From Palleronia abyssalis (GTDB lineage Bacteria > Pseudomonadota > Alphaproteobacteria > Rhodobacterales > Rhodobacteraceae): a DNA stretch of 64,000 bases. Under the pieces are notes generated by a model, which saw only the letters and a list, made by a program, of their open reading frames with translations, searched no databases and was not told the DNA's origin. The stretch spans positions 1 to 64,000 of the forward strand of contig NZ_ONZF01000008.1 in assembly GCF_900302445.1 (NCBI RefSeq), written 5' to 3'. The position numbers and the translations under genes are program-made. Within the stretch, counting starts at the first letter, position 1; each line of letters begins with the position of its first letter. This document shows positions 35,972 to 44,547 of the stretch, piece after piece.

Positions 35972-36445
35972 TCAGATCAGGCGCTTCTGCAATGCCGGGT
36001 CGGACAGAAGCTCTGCAAGCTCGATGTCCGATACCGTCTTTGCGGCCTTCTTCAATGCAACCCACTTGCGCTTCCGGCAGGGCTTTTCGTCCCAGTCGGA
36101 CAGAAGCCGGGTTACCTCGACCGGATAGACGACCGCGACGACCGGCAGCTCCCCATCTTCGAGGATCTTGGTATAGGTGAAGATGCCAAGGCACTGATCC
36201 GCCGGGACACCGATCACACCGGCTTCCTCGAAAGCTTCCGTAGCGGCGACCTCGGCCGGGGTCTTGCCGTTCATCGGCCATCCTTTGGGGATGACCCAGC
36301 GTCCGGTGTCGCGCGTGGTCACCAGAAGAACCTCGATCTTCCCGTTGCGCCTGCGCCAGGGAAGGGCGGCGAACTGCGCGCGCATGTCACGCTTGCCGAA
36401 ACTCGACATGCGGATCGGGTGCCGTATCTCCTTCATGGTTCCCAT
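35972..36445 (-). CDS. Nudix hydrolase, diphosphoinositol-phosphatase-like
   Basis: A 157-residue single-domain Nudix protein with the box in order: GWPMNGKTPAEVAATEAFEEAGV (about 56-78), matching GX5EX7REUXEEXGU with the REU position as TEAF. The preceding WVIPKG is typical of the DIPP/NUDT3 and MutT-like small hydrolases. The natural substrate is uncertain. The start at 36445 or 36436 is open. It probably forms a unit with DUF1178. Confidence 0.82.
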   Translation of the reverse strand: MGTMKEIRHPIRMSSFGKRDMRAQFAALPWRRRNGKIEVLLVTTRDTGRWVIPKGWPMNGKTPAEVAATEAFEEAGVIGVPADQCLGIFTYTKILEDGELPVVAVVYPVEVTRLLSDWDEKPCRKRKWVALKKAAKTVSDIELAELLSDPALQKRLI

Positions 36446-36699
36446 CGTACTACGCTCTGCTCACCGGCCCGTTCGGGCTATTCTTCTGCTATCCCTTAAG
36501 TTTACGCCGGGATCACCGTCATTCAAGTAGAGGTTGACCCCACCATTCGTGTTGTAGCCCATCATACGTGAAAAATGTACTAATTGATGTATTTTAGAAC
36601 GGTAAAACTCGGAAATCAGGGCTTTGGGGCATCTTTCGGGCCCCTGGCATGGTCTGACGGCGTCGAAGCGACCTCTCCGGCCATCGGGGCCCGGGCCTG
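36446..36699. other. AT-richer intergenic region, divergent promoters
   Basis: A 254-base gap between the minus-strand Nudix and the plus-strand deacetylase gene. Its centre (about 36555-36615) is distinctly less GC-rich than the surroundings, which fits promoters. I found no hairpin or known motif in it and no short gene. Confidence 0.4.
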
Positions 36700-37818
36700 G
36701 TGATCTCGCGTTTCATCGGATCGGAAATTTATCGCGGATCCAGCTATGGCGGGGCACACCCGTTGCGCATTCCTCGGGTATCGACCGTCATGGACCTGTC
36801 GTGCGCCTTGGGGTGGTTGCCGGGGACGAGTTACCTGACCTCACCCCGCGCGAAGCCGGCCGCTCTGACCGCGTGGCATACACCGGACTACATCGCCGCC
36901 CTTCAAGCGGCCGAGCTTACCGGGTCCGTCAGCGATGACGTTCGGGCGCGCCATGCCCTCGGGACAGCATCGAACCCCGTCTATCCCGAAGTGTTCCGGC
37001 GCCCGGCAACCGCGGCGGGCGGGTCCATCATGGCGGGGAGCATGCTGCGTGCCCCGGGGCGGCTCTACAACCCCGGCGGGGGGACGCATCACGGTCTGCC
37101 CGACCGGGCGAATGGCTTTTGCTACCTGAACGATCCTGTCCTTGGGATCTTGAGCTTGCGCCATAACGGCCTGTCGCGGATCGCCTATGTCGATATCGAC
37201 GCCCACCATTGCGACGGTGTCGCAGCCGCCTTCGAAGGCGACCCGGATGTCCTGATGATCTCGAGCCATGAGGCAAGGCGATGGCCGTTTACCGGCCCGC
37301 TGGAAGAGCGGGGTGTCGGCAACGCCTGGAACATGCCTTTGCCGCGGGGCGCGCATGACGACGACATGGCCGCCGTCTGCGACGGGCTGATCCTGCCGCG
37401 TGTCGCGGCGTTTCGCCCCGATGCCATCGTCCTGCAATGCGGGGCCGATGCCGTCACCGAGGACCCGCTGTCGCGGCTTCAGATGTCGAACAACGCTCAC
37501 TGGCGGGTGCTTCGCGGTCTGATGCCGCTCTGCGACCGGATGCTGGTTCTGGGGGGAGGGGGCTATAACCCCTGGTCGGTCGGTCGGCTATGGACCGGCA
37601 TCTGGGGGACGCTTTCGGGCCAGGATATCCCGGACCGACTTCCCCTGAATGCCCAGAATGTCCTGAGGGGCCTGTCCTTCGATCACCCGAGGCTGGGCCG
37701 GTCCGTCCCCGAGGACCTGTTCACGACCCTGGCAGACCGGCCGCGGACCGGCGCGGTGCATGATGACGTGCGAAGCGGGCTCGCCACATTGGCTGCCCGC
37801 GCGCGCGTCTGGGTGTAG
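36700..37818 (+). CDS. histone deacetylase-family amidohydrolase
   Basis: A zinc-dependent deacetylase of the acetylpolyamine/acetoin-utilisation class. The 372-residue protein shows the tandem active-site histidines in YNPGGGTHHG, the zinc ligands in VDIDAHHCDG and QCGAD, and the Gly-rich GGGGYNP near the C-terminus. Substrates may be acetylated polyamines or other acylated amines; this is not settled by sequence. The start is GTG 36700, with no obvious ribosome site. It is not obviously in an operon. Confidence 0.88.
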   Translation: MISRFIGSEIYRGSSYGGAHPLRIPRVSTVMDLSCALGWLPGTSYLTSPRAKPAALTAWHTPDYIAALQAAELTGSVSDDVRARHALGTASNPVYPEVFRRPATAAGGSIMAGSMLRAPGRLYNPGGGTHHGLPDRANGFCYLNDPVLGILSLRHNGLSRIAYVDIDAHHCDGVAAAFEGDPDVLMISSHEARRWPFTGPLEERGVGNAWNMPLPRGAHDDDMAAVCDGLILPRVAAFRPDAIVLQCGADAVTEDPLSRLQMSNNAHWRVLRGLMPLCDRMLVLGGGGYNPWSVGRLWTGIWGTLSGQDIPDRLPLNAQNVLRGLSFDHPRLGRSVPEDLFTTLADRPRTGAVHDDVRSGLATLAARARVWV

Positions 37819-37821
37819 GTT

Positions 37822-37983
37822 TCAGAAAAGGTCGGGGAATTCGGCCTGCATCTGCGGGGTCGCGTGCGTGTTCTCCGTCGGGAACGCCTTCTCGTGGGCA
37901 ACCTGCGATATCGCGGCGCCCCCGGCCAGCGTCGAGGCGGCCACACAGGCGGCGACGATGTAGGTTCTGCTTTGCTTCATCAT
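37822..37983 (-). CDS. very small secreted or membrane-anchored protein, unknown
   Basis: Fifty-three residues from ATG 37983 with a signal-like or membrane segment (about 6-25, TYIVAACVAASTLAGGAAI), and a short tail ending AEFPDLF. I do not recognise a family. The two ATGs overlap the stop of the small upstream frame (TCATGATG), suggesting translational coupling. The possible role is periplasmic or at the membrane; it may equally be uncharacterised. Confidence 0.5.
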   Translation of the reverse strand: MMKQSRTYIVAACVAASTLAGGAAISQVAHEKAFPTENTHATPQMQAEFPDLF

Positions 37984-38144
37984 GATACGTATCCTTGCGT
38001 GCTGTCGGCGGTCGGACCCGCCTTGTGGCAGAAGATACGTACGGAGCCATCCCGAAGTTTCACGCAACCGCGCACACCGCGGGGCACTTTTTTGCGCATA
38101 TGTTCATGCAAGCGCGGCTTGAGGCCCGGGCGCTTCGTCCCCAT
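37980..38144 (-). CDS. small basic protein, unknown
   Basis: A 54-residue reading frame from ATG 38144 with many Lys/Arg/His residues (MGTKRPGLKPRLHEHMRKK) and two cysteines. It ends at the start of the 53-residue gene with a coupled stop/start. It lies in the gap after the flavin reductase gene, on the same strand. A longer start at 38186 would overlap that gene. No family is recognised. Codon pattern and coupling, not homology, support it. Confidence 0.4.
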   Translation of the reverse strand: MGTKRPGLKPRLHEHMRKKVPRGVRGCVKLRDGSVRIFCHKAGPTADSTQGYVS

Positions 38145-38154
38145 CGCTTTTGCC

Positions 38155-38640
38155 CTAAGCTTGGGCGAAGCCGCCGTATCGGCCATGCGCGAAGATCAGC
38201 GGATCCCCCTCGCGGTGCTGGGCATCGAGGACCTTGCCCACCACGATGGCGTGATCGCCGGCGTCGTGGACGGCATGCGTCGCGCAGTGGAACCGGGCCA
38301 GGCAATCCTCGATCAGAGGCGTGCCGTCCGCGGCGAATGTCGTCTGGACGCTATCGAACATGTCGGCTTCCTTCACGAAACCGTTGCTGATCGCGGATTG
38401 ACCCGATCCCATGACGTGGATCGCGAAACGGTCGCATTCTGTGAAGGGGGCGAAGCGGCTTGACGACTTGGCGGGCATCCACAGAACCAGCGGCGGGTCC
38501 AGCGACACCGATGAGAACGAGTTCGCAGTGATCCCGACCGGCCCGGTTTCCGTTCGTGTGGTCACCACGGTCACGCCGGTGGCGAACCGCGAAAAGGCGT
38601 CGCGCAGCTCACGCTGGGTAAAGGGGGTCAGGCGGCTCAT
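38155..38640 (-). CDS. flavin reductase of the two-component monooxygenase type (possible SmoA)
   Basis: A 161-residue FMN reductase-fold protein (flavin reductase like, split barrel). Signature blocks are FATGVTVVTTRTETGPVGITANSFSSVSLDPPLVLW and FAIHVMG. It would supply reduced flavin to a partner monooxygenase. It is the third gene of a coupled unit after an SsuD-like monooxygenase and an aldo/keto reductase (4-bp overlap). In the sulfoquinovose monooxygenase pathway, SmoA does this job; assignment here rests on context. Confidence 0.85.
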   Translation of the reverse strand: MSRLTPFTQRELRDAFSRFATGVTVVTTRTETGPVGITANSFSSVSLDPPLVLWMPAKSSSRFAPFTECDRFAIHVMGSGQSAISNGFVKEADMFDSVQTTFAADGTPLIEDCLARFHCATHAVHDAGDHAIVVGKVLDAQHREGDPLIFAHGRYGGFAQA

Positions 38641-39521
38641 GGCACCTCGTGGCCCAGGGCATGGGTGTAAAGCTCGAACCAGGTCTGACGGTCCATCTCG
38701 ACCTTCAGCGCGTCAGAGGCACTTCGGATGCGGGCTAGGTTGTTGGTGCCGACAACCGGCAGAATGCCGCTGGGATGCGCCAGAAGCCAGGCTATCGCCA
38801 CCGCGGCGCGGTCGGTCCCGAAGCGATCTGCCACTGTATCCAGGGCTTGCGCCAATGGCCCCGTGCCGGTCATCAGCGCGCCGCCCCCAAGCGGGGACCA
38901 GGCCATCGGCGGGATGCCGCGTTCCTGCAGGAAGGCAAGGTCTCCGTTCGTGAACGGGGCGACCTGGGCCAGGCTGATCTCGATCTGGTTGGTGACGAGG
39001 GGCGTCTTCATCGCCGATTGCAGAAGGGTCCAGTCATGCAGCTTGAAGTTCGACACCCCGACCGCGCGCACCTTTCCGGAGGCCACAAGGCCATCCAGCG
39101 TCTGCCCGGTCTCGTTGTGGTCCATCAGCGGATCGGGGCGGTGGATGAGCAGCAGGTCGATCCGCTGGGTCCCCATCAGCCGAAGCGACGCGTCGACGGA
39201 GGCCTCGATATGGGCGCGACTTGTGTCGTAGTGCTTCACCCGCGCGGCCGAATGACGGCCCGCGGGCGCGACGATATCGCATTTGGTGACGATCTCGATC
39301 CGGTCGCGCAATTCGGGTGTCAGCGCGGCGCCCAGCACCTCCTCGGCCATGTAGCCGCCATAGATGTCAGCCTGATCCATGGTCGTTATGCCCTGCTCCA
39401 GGCAGGCTTCGATCTTCGCCTGGACATGCGCAGCAGAGGTGTCGTCGGCCTCGGCCAGGCGCCACATGCCATAGACGATGCGGCTGAGGTCCAGATCGGG
39501 CGAAAGGCGGACGCGGTCCAT
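38637..39521 (-). CDS. aldo/keto reductase, candidate 6-oxo-glucose reductase (SmoB-like)
   Basis: A 294-residue NAD(P)-dependent aldo/keto reductase resembling E. coli YdhF. The catalytic Asp/Tyr are in TTMDQADIYGGY, Lys in IVTKCD, His in LLIHRPDPL, and the cofactor loop in VVGTNNLARI. Start and stop overlap both neighbours by 1-4 bp. In sulfoquinovose catabolism SmoB reduces 6-oxo-glucose, the product of the SQ monooxygenase, to glucose; the neighbours here fit that. Substrate specificity is not provable from sequence. Confidence 0.82.
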   Translation of the reverse strand: MDRVRLSPDLDLSRIVYGMWRLAEADDTSAAHVQAKIEACLEQGITTMDQADIYGGYMAEEVLGAALTPELRDRIEIVTKCDIVAPAGRHSAARVKHYDTSRAHIEASVDASLRLMGTQRIDLLLIHRPDPLMDHNETGQTLDGLVASGKVRAVGVSNFKLHDWTLLQSAMKTPLVTNQIEISLAQVAPFTNGDLAFLQERGIPPMAWSPLGGGALMTGTGPLAQALDTVADRFGTDRAAVAIAWLLAHPSGILPVVGTNNLARIRSASDALKVEMDRQTWFELYTHALGHEVP

Positions 39522-40675
39522 TAGCGGCGATCTCCGGTTCCCAAGGGCGTGTCTGGCGTGCCGTCCGGCACGCGGCCATACACATGGGGCAGTGAACAGG
39601 TTTTCAACTCGGGCATGACGCGAGAGCCGAAATGCCGGGCCTCGTCGATATGCGGATAGCCCGAGAAGATGAACGCCCGAATGCCCATCTTCTTGTAAGC
39701 CTCGATCTCGGACAGCACCTGATCGGTCGATCCCACGATGGCGGCCCCGCAGCCTGACCGCGCCCGTCCGATCCCGGTCCAAAGATGCGGCTCGATATAG
39801 CCGAACTGATCGGCAAGCTCGCGCGCCCTGGCCTGATGCGACACTCCAAGGCTGCCGGAATCGTGGGCCCGTTCGCGGATCAGGCGGCCGTATTCGTCGT
39901 CGAGTCTGGCGGTCAGATGCTCGGCGTATTCCTTGGCCTCGGCCTCGGTGTCGCGCACGATCATGTGGACGCGCAGCCCGTAATCCAGCGTGCGCCCGTA
40001 GCGTTCGGCGACGGCGTTCACCGCCTGCATCCGCTCGGCCAGCTGATCCTTCGGTTCGGGCCACATCAGGTAGACGTCGCAATGCTGGCCGCACAGCTCC
40101 AGCGCGGGGGGCGAGTAGCCGCCGAAATACAACAAGGGGCCGCCGGTCTGATAGGGCACGGCGGGGTCGGTCCAGACATTCTCGAACTTGTAGATTTCGC
40201 CGTCATAGTCGATCCGGTCGCGGGTCCAGGCCTGCTTGAGGATCTCGACCACCTCGCGCGAGCGCTGATAGCGATAGGCGCTGTCGGCTTTCTCGCCGGG
40301 AAAGTCGGAGGAGATCACGTTCAGGGTCAACCGCCCTTCCAGCATGTGGTCCAGCGTCGCGACGGTGCGGGCCAGCATGATCGGCTGCATCTCTCCGCAG
40401 CGGATCGCGGCCAGGAAATTCATCCGGTCGGTCAGGGGCGCCATGCCGGCGACGAAGCTGAGCGTATCCTGCCCGACCTGATACGAGGACGGGCAAAGGA
40501 TATTGCGAAAACCCTGCTGTTCCGCTGTCAGCGCGATGTCGCGGCAATGGGCGAAACTGGACCGCAGATCCGCGTCCGGCACGCCCAGCTGGCGGTAGTC
40601 GTCCGAGCAGAGCGCCGAGAACCACGACACCTCGGCAGCGTCGAGATCGGGGGAGGTGATGGGGACAACGGTCAT
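39521..40675 (-). CDS. FMN-dependent alkanesulfonate-type monooxygenase, candidate SmoC
   Basis: A 384-residue luciferase-like monooxygenase of the SsuD subfamily, which breaks C-S bonds in sulfonates with FMNH2 and O2. Visible blocks are RMNFLAAIRCGEMQPIMLARTVATLDHMLEGRL, LNVISSDFPGEKAD, and the C-terminal SsuD-like GIGRARSGCGAAIVGS and AFIFSGYPHIDEARHF. The start at ATG 40675 has AAGGAGA upstream. It is the first gene of the operon with an aldo/keto reductase and a flavin reductase, an arrangement that matches SmoC-B-A of the sulfoquinovose monooxygenase pathway. Plain alkanesulfonate use is the alternative. Confidence 0.85.
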   Translation of the reverse strand: MTVVPITSPDLDAAEVSWFSALCSDDYRQLGVPDADLRSSFAHCRDIALTAEQQGFRNILCPSSYQVGQDTLSFVAGMAPLTDRMNFLAAIRCGEMQPIMLARTVATLDHMLEGRLTLNVISSDFPGEKADSAYRYQRSREVVEILKQAWTRDRIDYDGEIYKFENVWTDPAVPYQTGGPLLYFGGYSPPALELCGQHCDVYLMWPEPKDQLAERMQAVNAVAERYGRTLDYGLRVHMIVRDTEAEAKEYAEHLTARLDDEYGRLIRERAHDSGSLGVSHQARARELADQFGYIEPHLWTGIGRARSGCGAAIVGSTDQVLSEIEAYKKMGIRAFIFSGYPHIDEARHFGSRVMPELKTCSLPHVYGRVPDGTPDTPLGTGDRR

Positions 40676-40828
40676 AGCGTGCTCTCCTTTGCGCCTTGCG
40701 TAGCAGCGCCGCGCGGGTGCATCAATCTCGGGTCGCGGTCCCTGTCCCGCATGCCTTGCAGACAGGATCGGGCAGGATGCGCGAATATGTGAAGTCGCCA
40801 CGCGAAGCGGCGGGATTCGAGGTCAGAA

Positions 40829-41923
40829 ATGTCGGAAAAGGTCAATTACGGAATCATCGGCAGCGGCATGATGGGGCAGGAGCACATCCGCAATATTGCC
40901 CTTCTGGAGGGTGCCGAAGTCGTTGCATTCCTCGAACCCGACCCCGGCATGGCAGCCGCGACCGCTGCACTGATCCCCGACGCGACCCGGTACGGATCGA
41001 TCGCCGAACTCCTGAACCATGCCCCCCTCGACGCTCTGGTGATCGCGTCGCCGAACTATCTGCATGTGCCCGAGATCATGGAGATCGCCGAGCGGCGTCC
41101 TCTGCCGTTGATGGTGGAAAAGCCCGTCTACACCTCGCCAGACCAAGCCGACGTGCTGACCTCGCTGGGCTATCCCGCGCCGATCTGGGTGGCGATGGAA
41201 TATCGCTACATGCCGCCCATCGCGAGCTTCATCGGCAAGGTCCAGGATGTCGCCGGTACGGCGTCAATGCTGACGATAAGGGAGCATCGTTTCCCATTCT
41301 TGCACAAAGTCGGCAACTGGAATCGGTTCAACGCTTTTTCGGGCGGAACCTTCGTCGAAAAATGCTGCCATTTCTTCGATCTGATGCGCCTGATCCTGAA
41401 CGCCGAACCCACCCGCATCATGGCCAGCGCCGCGCAAGCGGTGAACCACCTGGACGAGAACTACGAGGGGCGGGCGCCGGACATCCTCGACCATGGCTAT
41501 GTCATCTGCGATTTCGACAATGGATCCCGGGCCATGCTGGAGCTGAGCATGTTTGCTGAAGGCTCGACCTACCAGGAGGAATTGTCCGTGGTCGGTCCCC
41601 GCGGCAAGATCGAGGTGCACGTTCCCGGTCCCACCCGGTTCTGGCCCGACGACCTGGGCCCGCCACCCACAGCGCGGATCGTGACCAGCCCGCGCAGCCC
41701 CAAAAGACCGAGGGAGATGGTGATTCCCGTCGATCCCGCCCTTCTGGCCGCCGGCGATCACAACGGCGCAACGTTCTATCAGCATCAGCGCTTCCGCGAG
41801 GTCGTCCTGGGCCGCGCCGAAGTCGAGGTCACGCTGGAGGACGGGATGCGCGCGGTCCGGATGGGGCTCGCGGCCCAGCAATCCGCTGCCGACGGCGTCG
41901 CCGTGCCCATGTCCGCAACGTGA
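40829..41923 (+). CDS. Gfo/Idh/MocA-family NAD(P)-dependent enzyme (candidate NAD-dependent sulfoquinovosidase)
   Basis: A 364-residue sugar oxidoreductase-fold protein. The Rossmann motif is YGIIGSGMMGQEHIRN, the usual EKP appears in LPLMVEKPVYT, and the second-domain active-site stretch is GGTFVEKCCHFFDLM rather than the common D-x3-H form. It is divergent from the SsuD-like operon by 153 bp. Some members of this fold are NAD-dependent sulfoquinovosidases (GH188), associated with SQ catabolic clusters, so release of sulfoquinovose from SQ-glycerol is an attractive guess. An ordinary inositol or sugar dehydrogenase role is the alternative. Confidence 0.8.
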   Translation: MSEKVNYGIIGSGMMGQEHIRNIALLEGAEVVAFLEPDPGMAAATAALIPDATRYGSIAELLNHAPLDALVIASPNYLHVPEIMEIAERRPLPLMVEKPVYTSPDQADVLTSLGYPAPIWVAMEYRYMPPIASFIGKVQDVAGTASMLTIREHRFPFLHKVGNWNRFNAFSGGTFVEKCCHFFDLMRLILNAEPTRIMASAAQAVNHLDENYEGRAPDILDHGYVICDFDNGSRAMLELSMFAEGSTYQEELSVVGPRGKIEVHVPGPTRFWPDDLGPPPTARIVTSPRSPKRPREMVIPVDPALLAAGDHNGATFYQHQRFREVVLGRAEVEVTLEDGMRAVRMGLAAQQSAADGVAVPMSAT

Positions 41924-41995
41924 TCGCTTTGTTCTTCAACTTAGGTGGCGCATCCCCTAAGTAGGGGGCGTCAAAGCCGGGGAAGGGAAAGACCC

Positions 41996-42244
41996 ATGCT
42001 CAACAACATAGGCCTGCCTGGCCTTCTGCTCATCGCCGTCGTCGTGCTGGTCCTGTTCGGCCGCGGAAAGATCTCGTCGCTGATGGGCGAGGTCGGCAAA
42101 GGCATCACCGCGTTCAAGAAGGGCGTGGGCGAGGGGTCCAAGGAAGACGACGCCGAAGCCAAGCGCATCGAGCAGCAGGAGGAGGTGGGCACGCCCGCCG
42201 TCCATTCCGAGAAAGCCGACGCCGAGCCGGTCCGCAAGGGCTGA
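41996..42244 (+). CDS. tatA: Sec-independent translocase subunit TatA
   Basis: The pore-forming subunit for export of folded proteins. The 82-residue protein has an N-terminal helix ([16 protein letters not shown]) and the conserved FGRGK hinge, then an amphipathic helix. The ATG at 41996 is the natural start, with a GGGAAGGGAAAGA site. It is the first gene of tatABC. Confidence 0.94.
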   Translation: MLNNIGLPGLLLIAVVVLVLFGRGKISSLMGEVGKGITAFKKGVGEGSKEDDAEAKRIEQQEEVGTPAVHSEKADAEPVRKG

Positions 42245-42272
42245 TCCACTCCGTTAGGGAAGGCGCGCCCCC

Positions 42273-42758
42273 ATGTTCGATATCGGGATGACCGAGCTTC
42301 TGGTCATCGGCATCGTCGCGTTGATCGTGGTCGGGCCGAAAGACCTGCCGGGCATGTTTCGCACGCTGGGCCGCTTCACCGGCAAGATGCGGGGAATGGC
42401 GCGCGAGTTTCAGCGCGCCATGGAGGACGCGGCCGACGATGCCGGGGTCAAGGATATCGGGCGAGACCTCAAGGGTTACTCGAACCCGAAGAAATACGGC
42501 CTCGACAAGTTGAACGAGGCTGCGAGCAGCTTCGAAAAGTGGGATCCAATGAAGGAGCCCCGCAAGACCGACTCGAAGAAGGGTCCGGCGACGCAAGCGC
42601 TGTCCGAAGAACGCCGCGAGAAATCCGAGCGGTTCAAAAAGGCCGCGGCGGACCGCGCCCAATCCCGCCTGGACCGGGAGGCTGAGACGACCTCGGCCGA
42701 TACTGGCCCCGTAGCCCAGCCGGATCCCGCCGCCCCGGCCGAGGAGCCGAAGGAATGA
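42273..42758 (+). CDS. tatB: Sec-independent translocase subunit TatB
   Basis: Recognises twin-arginine signal peptides together with TatC. The 161-residue protein starts [22 protein letters not shown], the TatB form with a Glu near residue 8, and has a long charged C-terminus. It lies 28 bp after tatA and overlaps tatC by 4 bp. Confidence 0.94.
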   Translation: MFDIGMTELLVIGIVALIVVGPKDLPGMFRTLGRFTGKMRGMAREFQRAMEDAADDAGVKDIGRDLKGYSNPKKYGLDKLNEAASSFEKWDPMKEPRKTDSKKGPATQALSEERREKSERFKKAAADRAQSRLDREAETTSADTGPVAQPDPAAPAEEPKE

Positions 42759-43660
42759 GCGCGACCGACGACGAGATCGAGGACAGTTCTGCCCCGCTGA
42801 TCGAGCATCTGGCCGAGTTGCGCACCCGCCTGATCCGATCCGTGATCGCCTTCATCATCGGCATGGTGATCTGTTTCACCGTGGCCACGCCGATCTTCAA
42901 CTTCCTGACCGAACCTCTGTGCCAGGTGTTGGCGCAACGGGGTCAGGACTGCGACCTGATCTTCATCTCGCCGCAGGAAGGCTTCTTCGTCGCGATCAAG
43001 GTCTCGCTTCTGGGCGGGTTGTTCTTGTCCTTCCCAATGATCGCCTACCAGCTCTGGCGGTTCGTCGCACCCGGCCTCTACCGGACCGAGAAAGGGGCGA
43101 TGCTGCCTTTCCTGGTCGCTTCTCCCTTCATGTTCGTCGCCGGGGCCGCGTTCGCGTTTTACGTCGTCACCCCGCTGGCCTACGACTTCTTCCTGGGCTT
43201 CCAGCAGTTCGGCGCAGAGGGCGAGGCGGTCACCCCCGAAATCGGCGCGCCGCTGTCGGTGGTGTTCCAGGGTTCGGCGCAAGAGTACCTGAACCTGACG
43301 ATCAAGTTCATCGTCTCGTTCGGCCTGTGCTTCCAACTTCCGGTTCTTCTGACCCTTCTTGGAAAGGCGGGCTTGGTGTCCGCGCGGGGGCTTAAGGACG
43401 TTCGCAAATATGCGGTTGTGGGTATCCTGGTCCTGGCCGCGCTGGTGACCCCGCCCGACGTCATCACGCAGGTGATCCTGTTCGTCGTGGTCTACGGCCT
43501 CTACGAGGTGTCGATCTTCCTGGTCGGCCGGGTCGAGCGGAAGCGGGTCGAGCAACTGCGTGCCGAAGGTGTGCTGGGCGAAGACGAGGATCTCTACAGC
43601 TTCGACGAGGATGACGATCTCGGCGACGAAGAGCCCGAGGACGATACCAAGCGCCCATGA
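42755..43660 (+). CDS. tatC: Sec-independent translocase subunit TatC
   Basis: The core receptor of the twin-arginine pathway. The 301-residue protein has six predicted membrane helices, an N-terminal [10 protein letters not shown] with the conserved Glu, and an acidic tail ([13 protein letters not shown]). Co-transcribed with tatAB. Twin-arginine substrates in this window include the DUF1513 protein and possibly AttH. Confidence 0.95.
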   Translation: MSATDDEIEDSSAPLIEHLAELRTRLIRSVIAFIIGMVICFTVATPIFNFLTEPLCQVLAQRGQDCDLIFISPQEGFFVAIKVSLLGGLFLSFPMIAYQLWRFVAPGLYRTEKGAMLPFLVASPFMFVAGAAFAFYVVTPLAYDFFLGFQQFGAEGEAVTPEIGAPLSVVFQGSAQEYLNLTIKFIVSFGLCFQLPVLLTLLGKAGLVSARGLKDVRKYAVVGILVLAALVTPPDVITQVILFVVVYGLYEVSIFLVGRVERKRVEQLRAEGVLGEDEDLYSFDEDDDLGDEEPEDDTKRP

Positions 43661-44493
43661 GCGATGATCTGACCCGTATCGCGGCGGCGCTGGAGCGAAT
43701 GTCGCCGCCGCCGTTGGAAACGCCCGACTTTTCCGCGGCCGAAGCGTTCCTGTGGCACACCCGGCCGGATCGCCTGCAACCCGTGGCGCAGGTCAATCGC
43801 GTGGATGTCGGCCTTCTGGTGGGCATCGACCGGGCGCGCGAGACACTGTTGCAGAACACCCGTCAGTTCGCGGCCGGTCTACCGGCGAACAATGCCCTTC
43901 TGTGGGGCGCACGCGGGATGGGAAAGTCATCGCTGGTCAAGGCGATCCACGCCGAGGTGGCGAAGACCCACCCCCTGAAGATCGTCGAGCTTCAGCGCGA
44001 GGACCTGCCCTCGGTCGCGCGGTTGCTGGACCACCTTCGCGCCGCCCCCGACCTGCGGTTCCTGCTGTTCTGCGACGACCTGTCGTTCAGCCATGACGAC
44101 CAGCATTACAAGTCGCTGAAGGCCGTTCTGGATGGCGGTATCGCCGGTCGGCCAGACAACGTGCTGTTCTATGCGACCTCCAACCGGCGGCACCTGATGC
44201 CCCGCGACATGATCGAGAACGAGCGTAGCCAGGCGATCCACAAGTCGGAAGCTACTGAGGAGAAAGTATCGCTTTCGGACCGGTTTGGCCTGTGGTTGGG
44301 GTTTCATCCCTGCGATCAGGACGAGTATCTGGCGATGATCCGCGGCTATTGCGATGCGTATGGCGTCGCGGTGGACGACGCGACGCTGCGGGCCGAAGCC
44401 ATCGAATGGCAGGCGACCCGCGGCGGACGTTCCGGTCGCGTCGCCTGGCAGTTCTTCACCGATCTGGCCGGGCGGACAGGCGTGCGCCTTTAA
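43657..44493 (+). CDS. DUF815 AAA-type ATPase
   Basis: A 278-residue P-loop ATPase of the DUF815 family. Walker A is WGARGMGKSSL and Walker B is FLLFCDDLSF; SNRRHLMPRD is a later conserved block. The family is of unknown role, though widespread beside tat genes in this group. The start overlaps the tatC stop (ATGA), so it is coupled to tatABC. Confidence 0.88.
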   Translation: MSDDLTRIAAALERMSPPPLETPDFSAAEAFLWHTRPDRLQPVAQVNRVDVGLLVGIDRARETLLQNTRQFAAGLPANNALLWGARGMGKSSLVKAIHAEVAKTHPLKIVELQREDLPSVARLLDHLRAAPDLRFLLFCDDLSFSHDDQHYKSLKAVLDGGIAGRPDNVLFYATSNRRHLMPRDMIENERSQAIHKSEATEEKVSLSDRFGLWLGFHPCDQDEYLAMIRGYCDAYGVAVDDATLRAEAIEWQATRGGRSGRVAWQFFTDLAGRTGVRL

Positions 44494-44495
44494 GG

Positions 44496-44529
44496 CAAGG
44501 CGGCCGGGCGTTCGATCCGGCGCGCCTTG
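44496..44529. terminator. hairpin between convergent genes
   Basis: A stem of about 12 base pairs with one bulge: CAAGGCG then GCCGG arms at 44496-44507 pair with CCGG..CGCCTTG at 44517-44529 around a 9-base loop. It lies exactly between the DUF815 stop and the convergent glycerate kinase stop, and could act for both. There is no clear T-run. Confidence 0.4.
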
Positions 44530-44547
44530 CAGGCGGTACTTCAAGGG

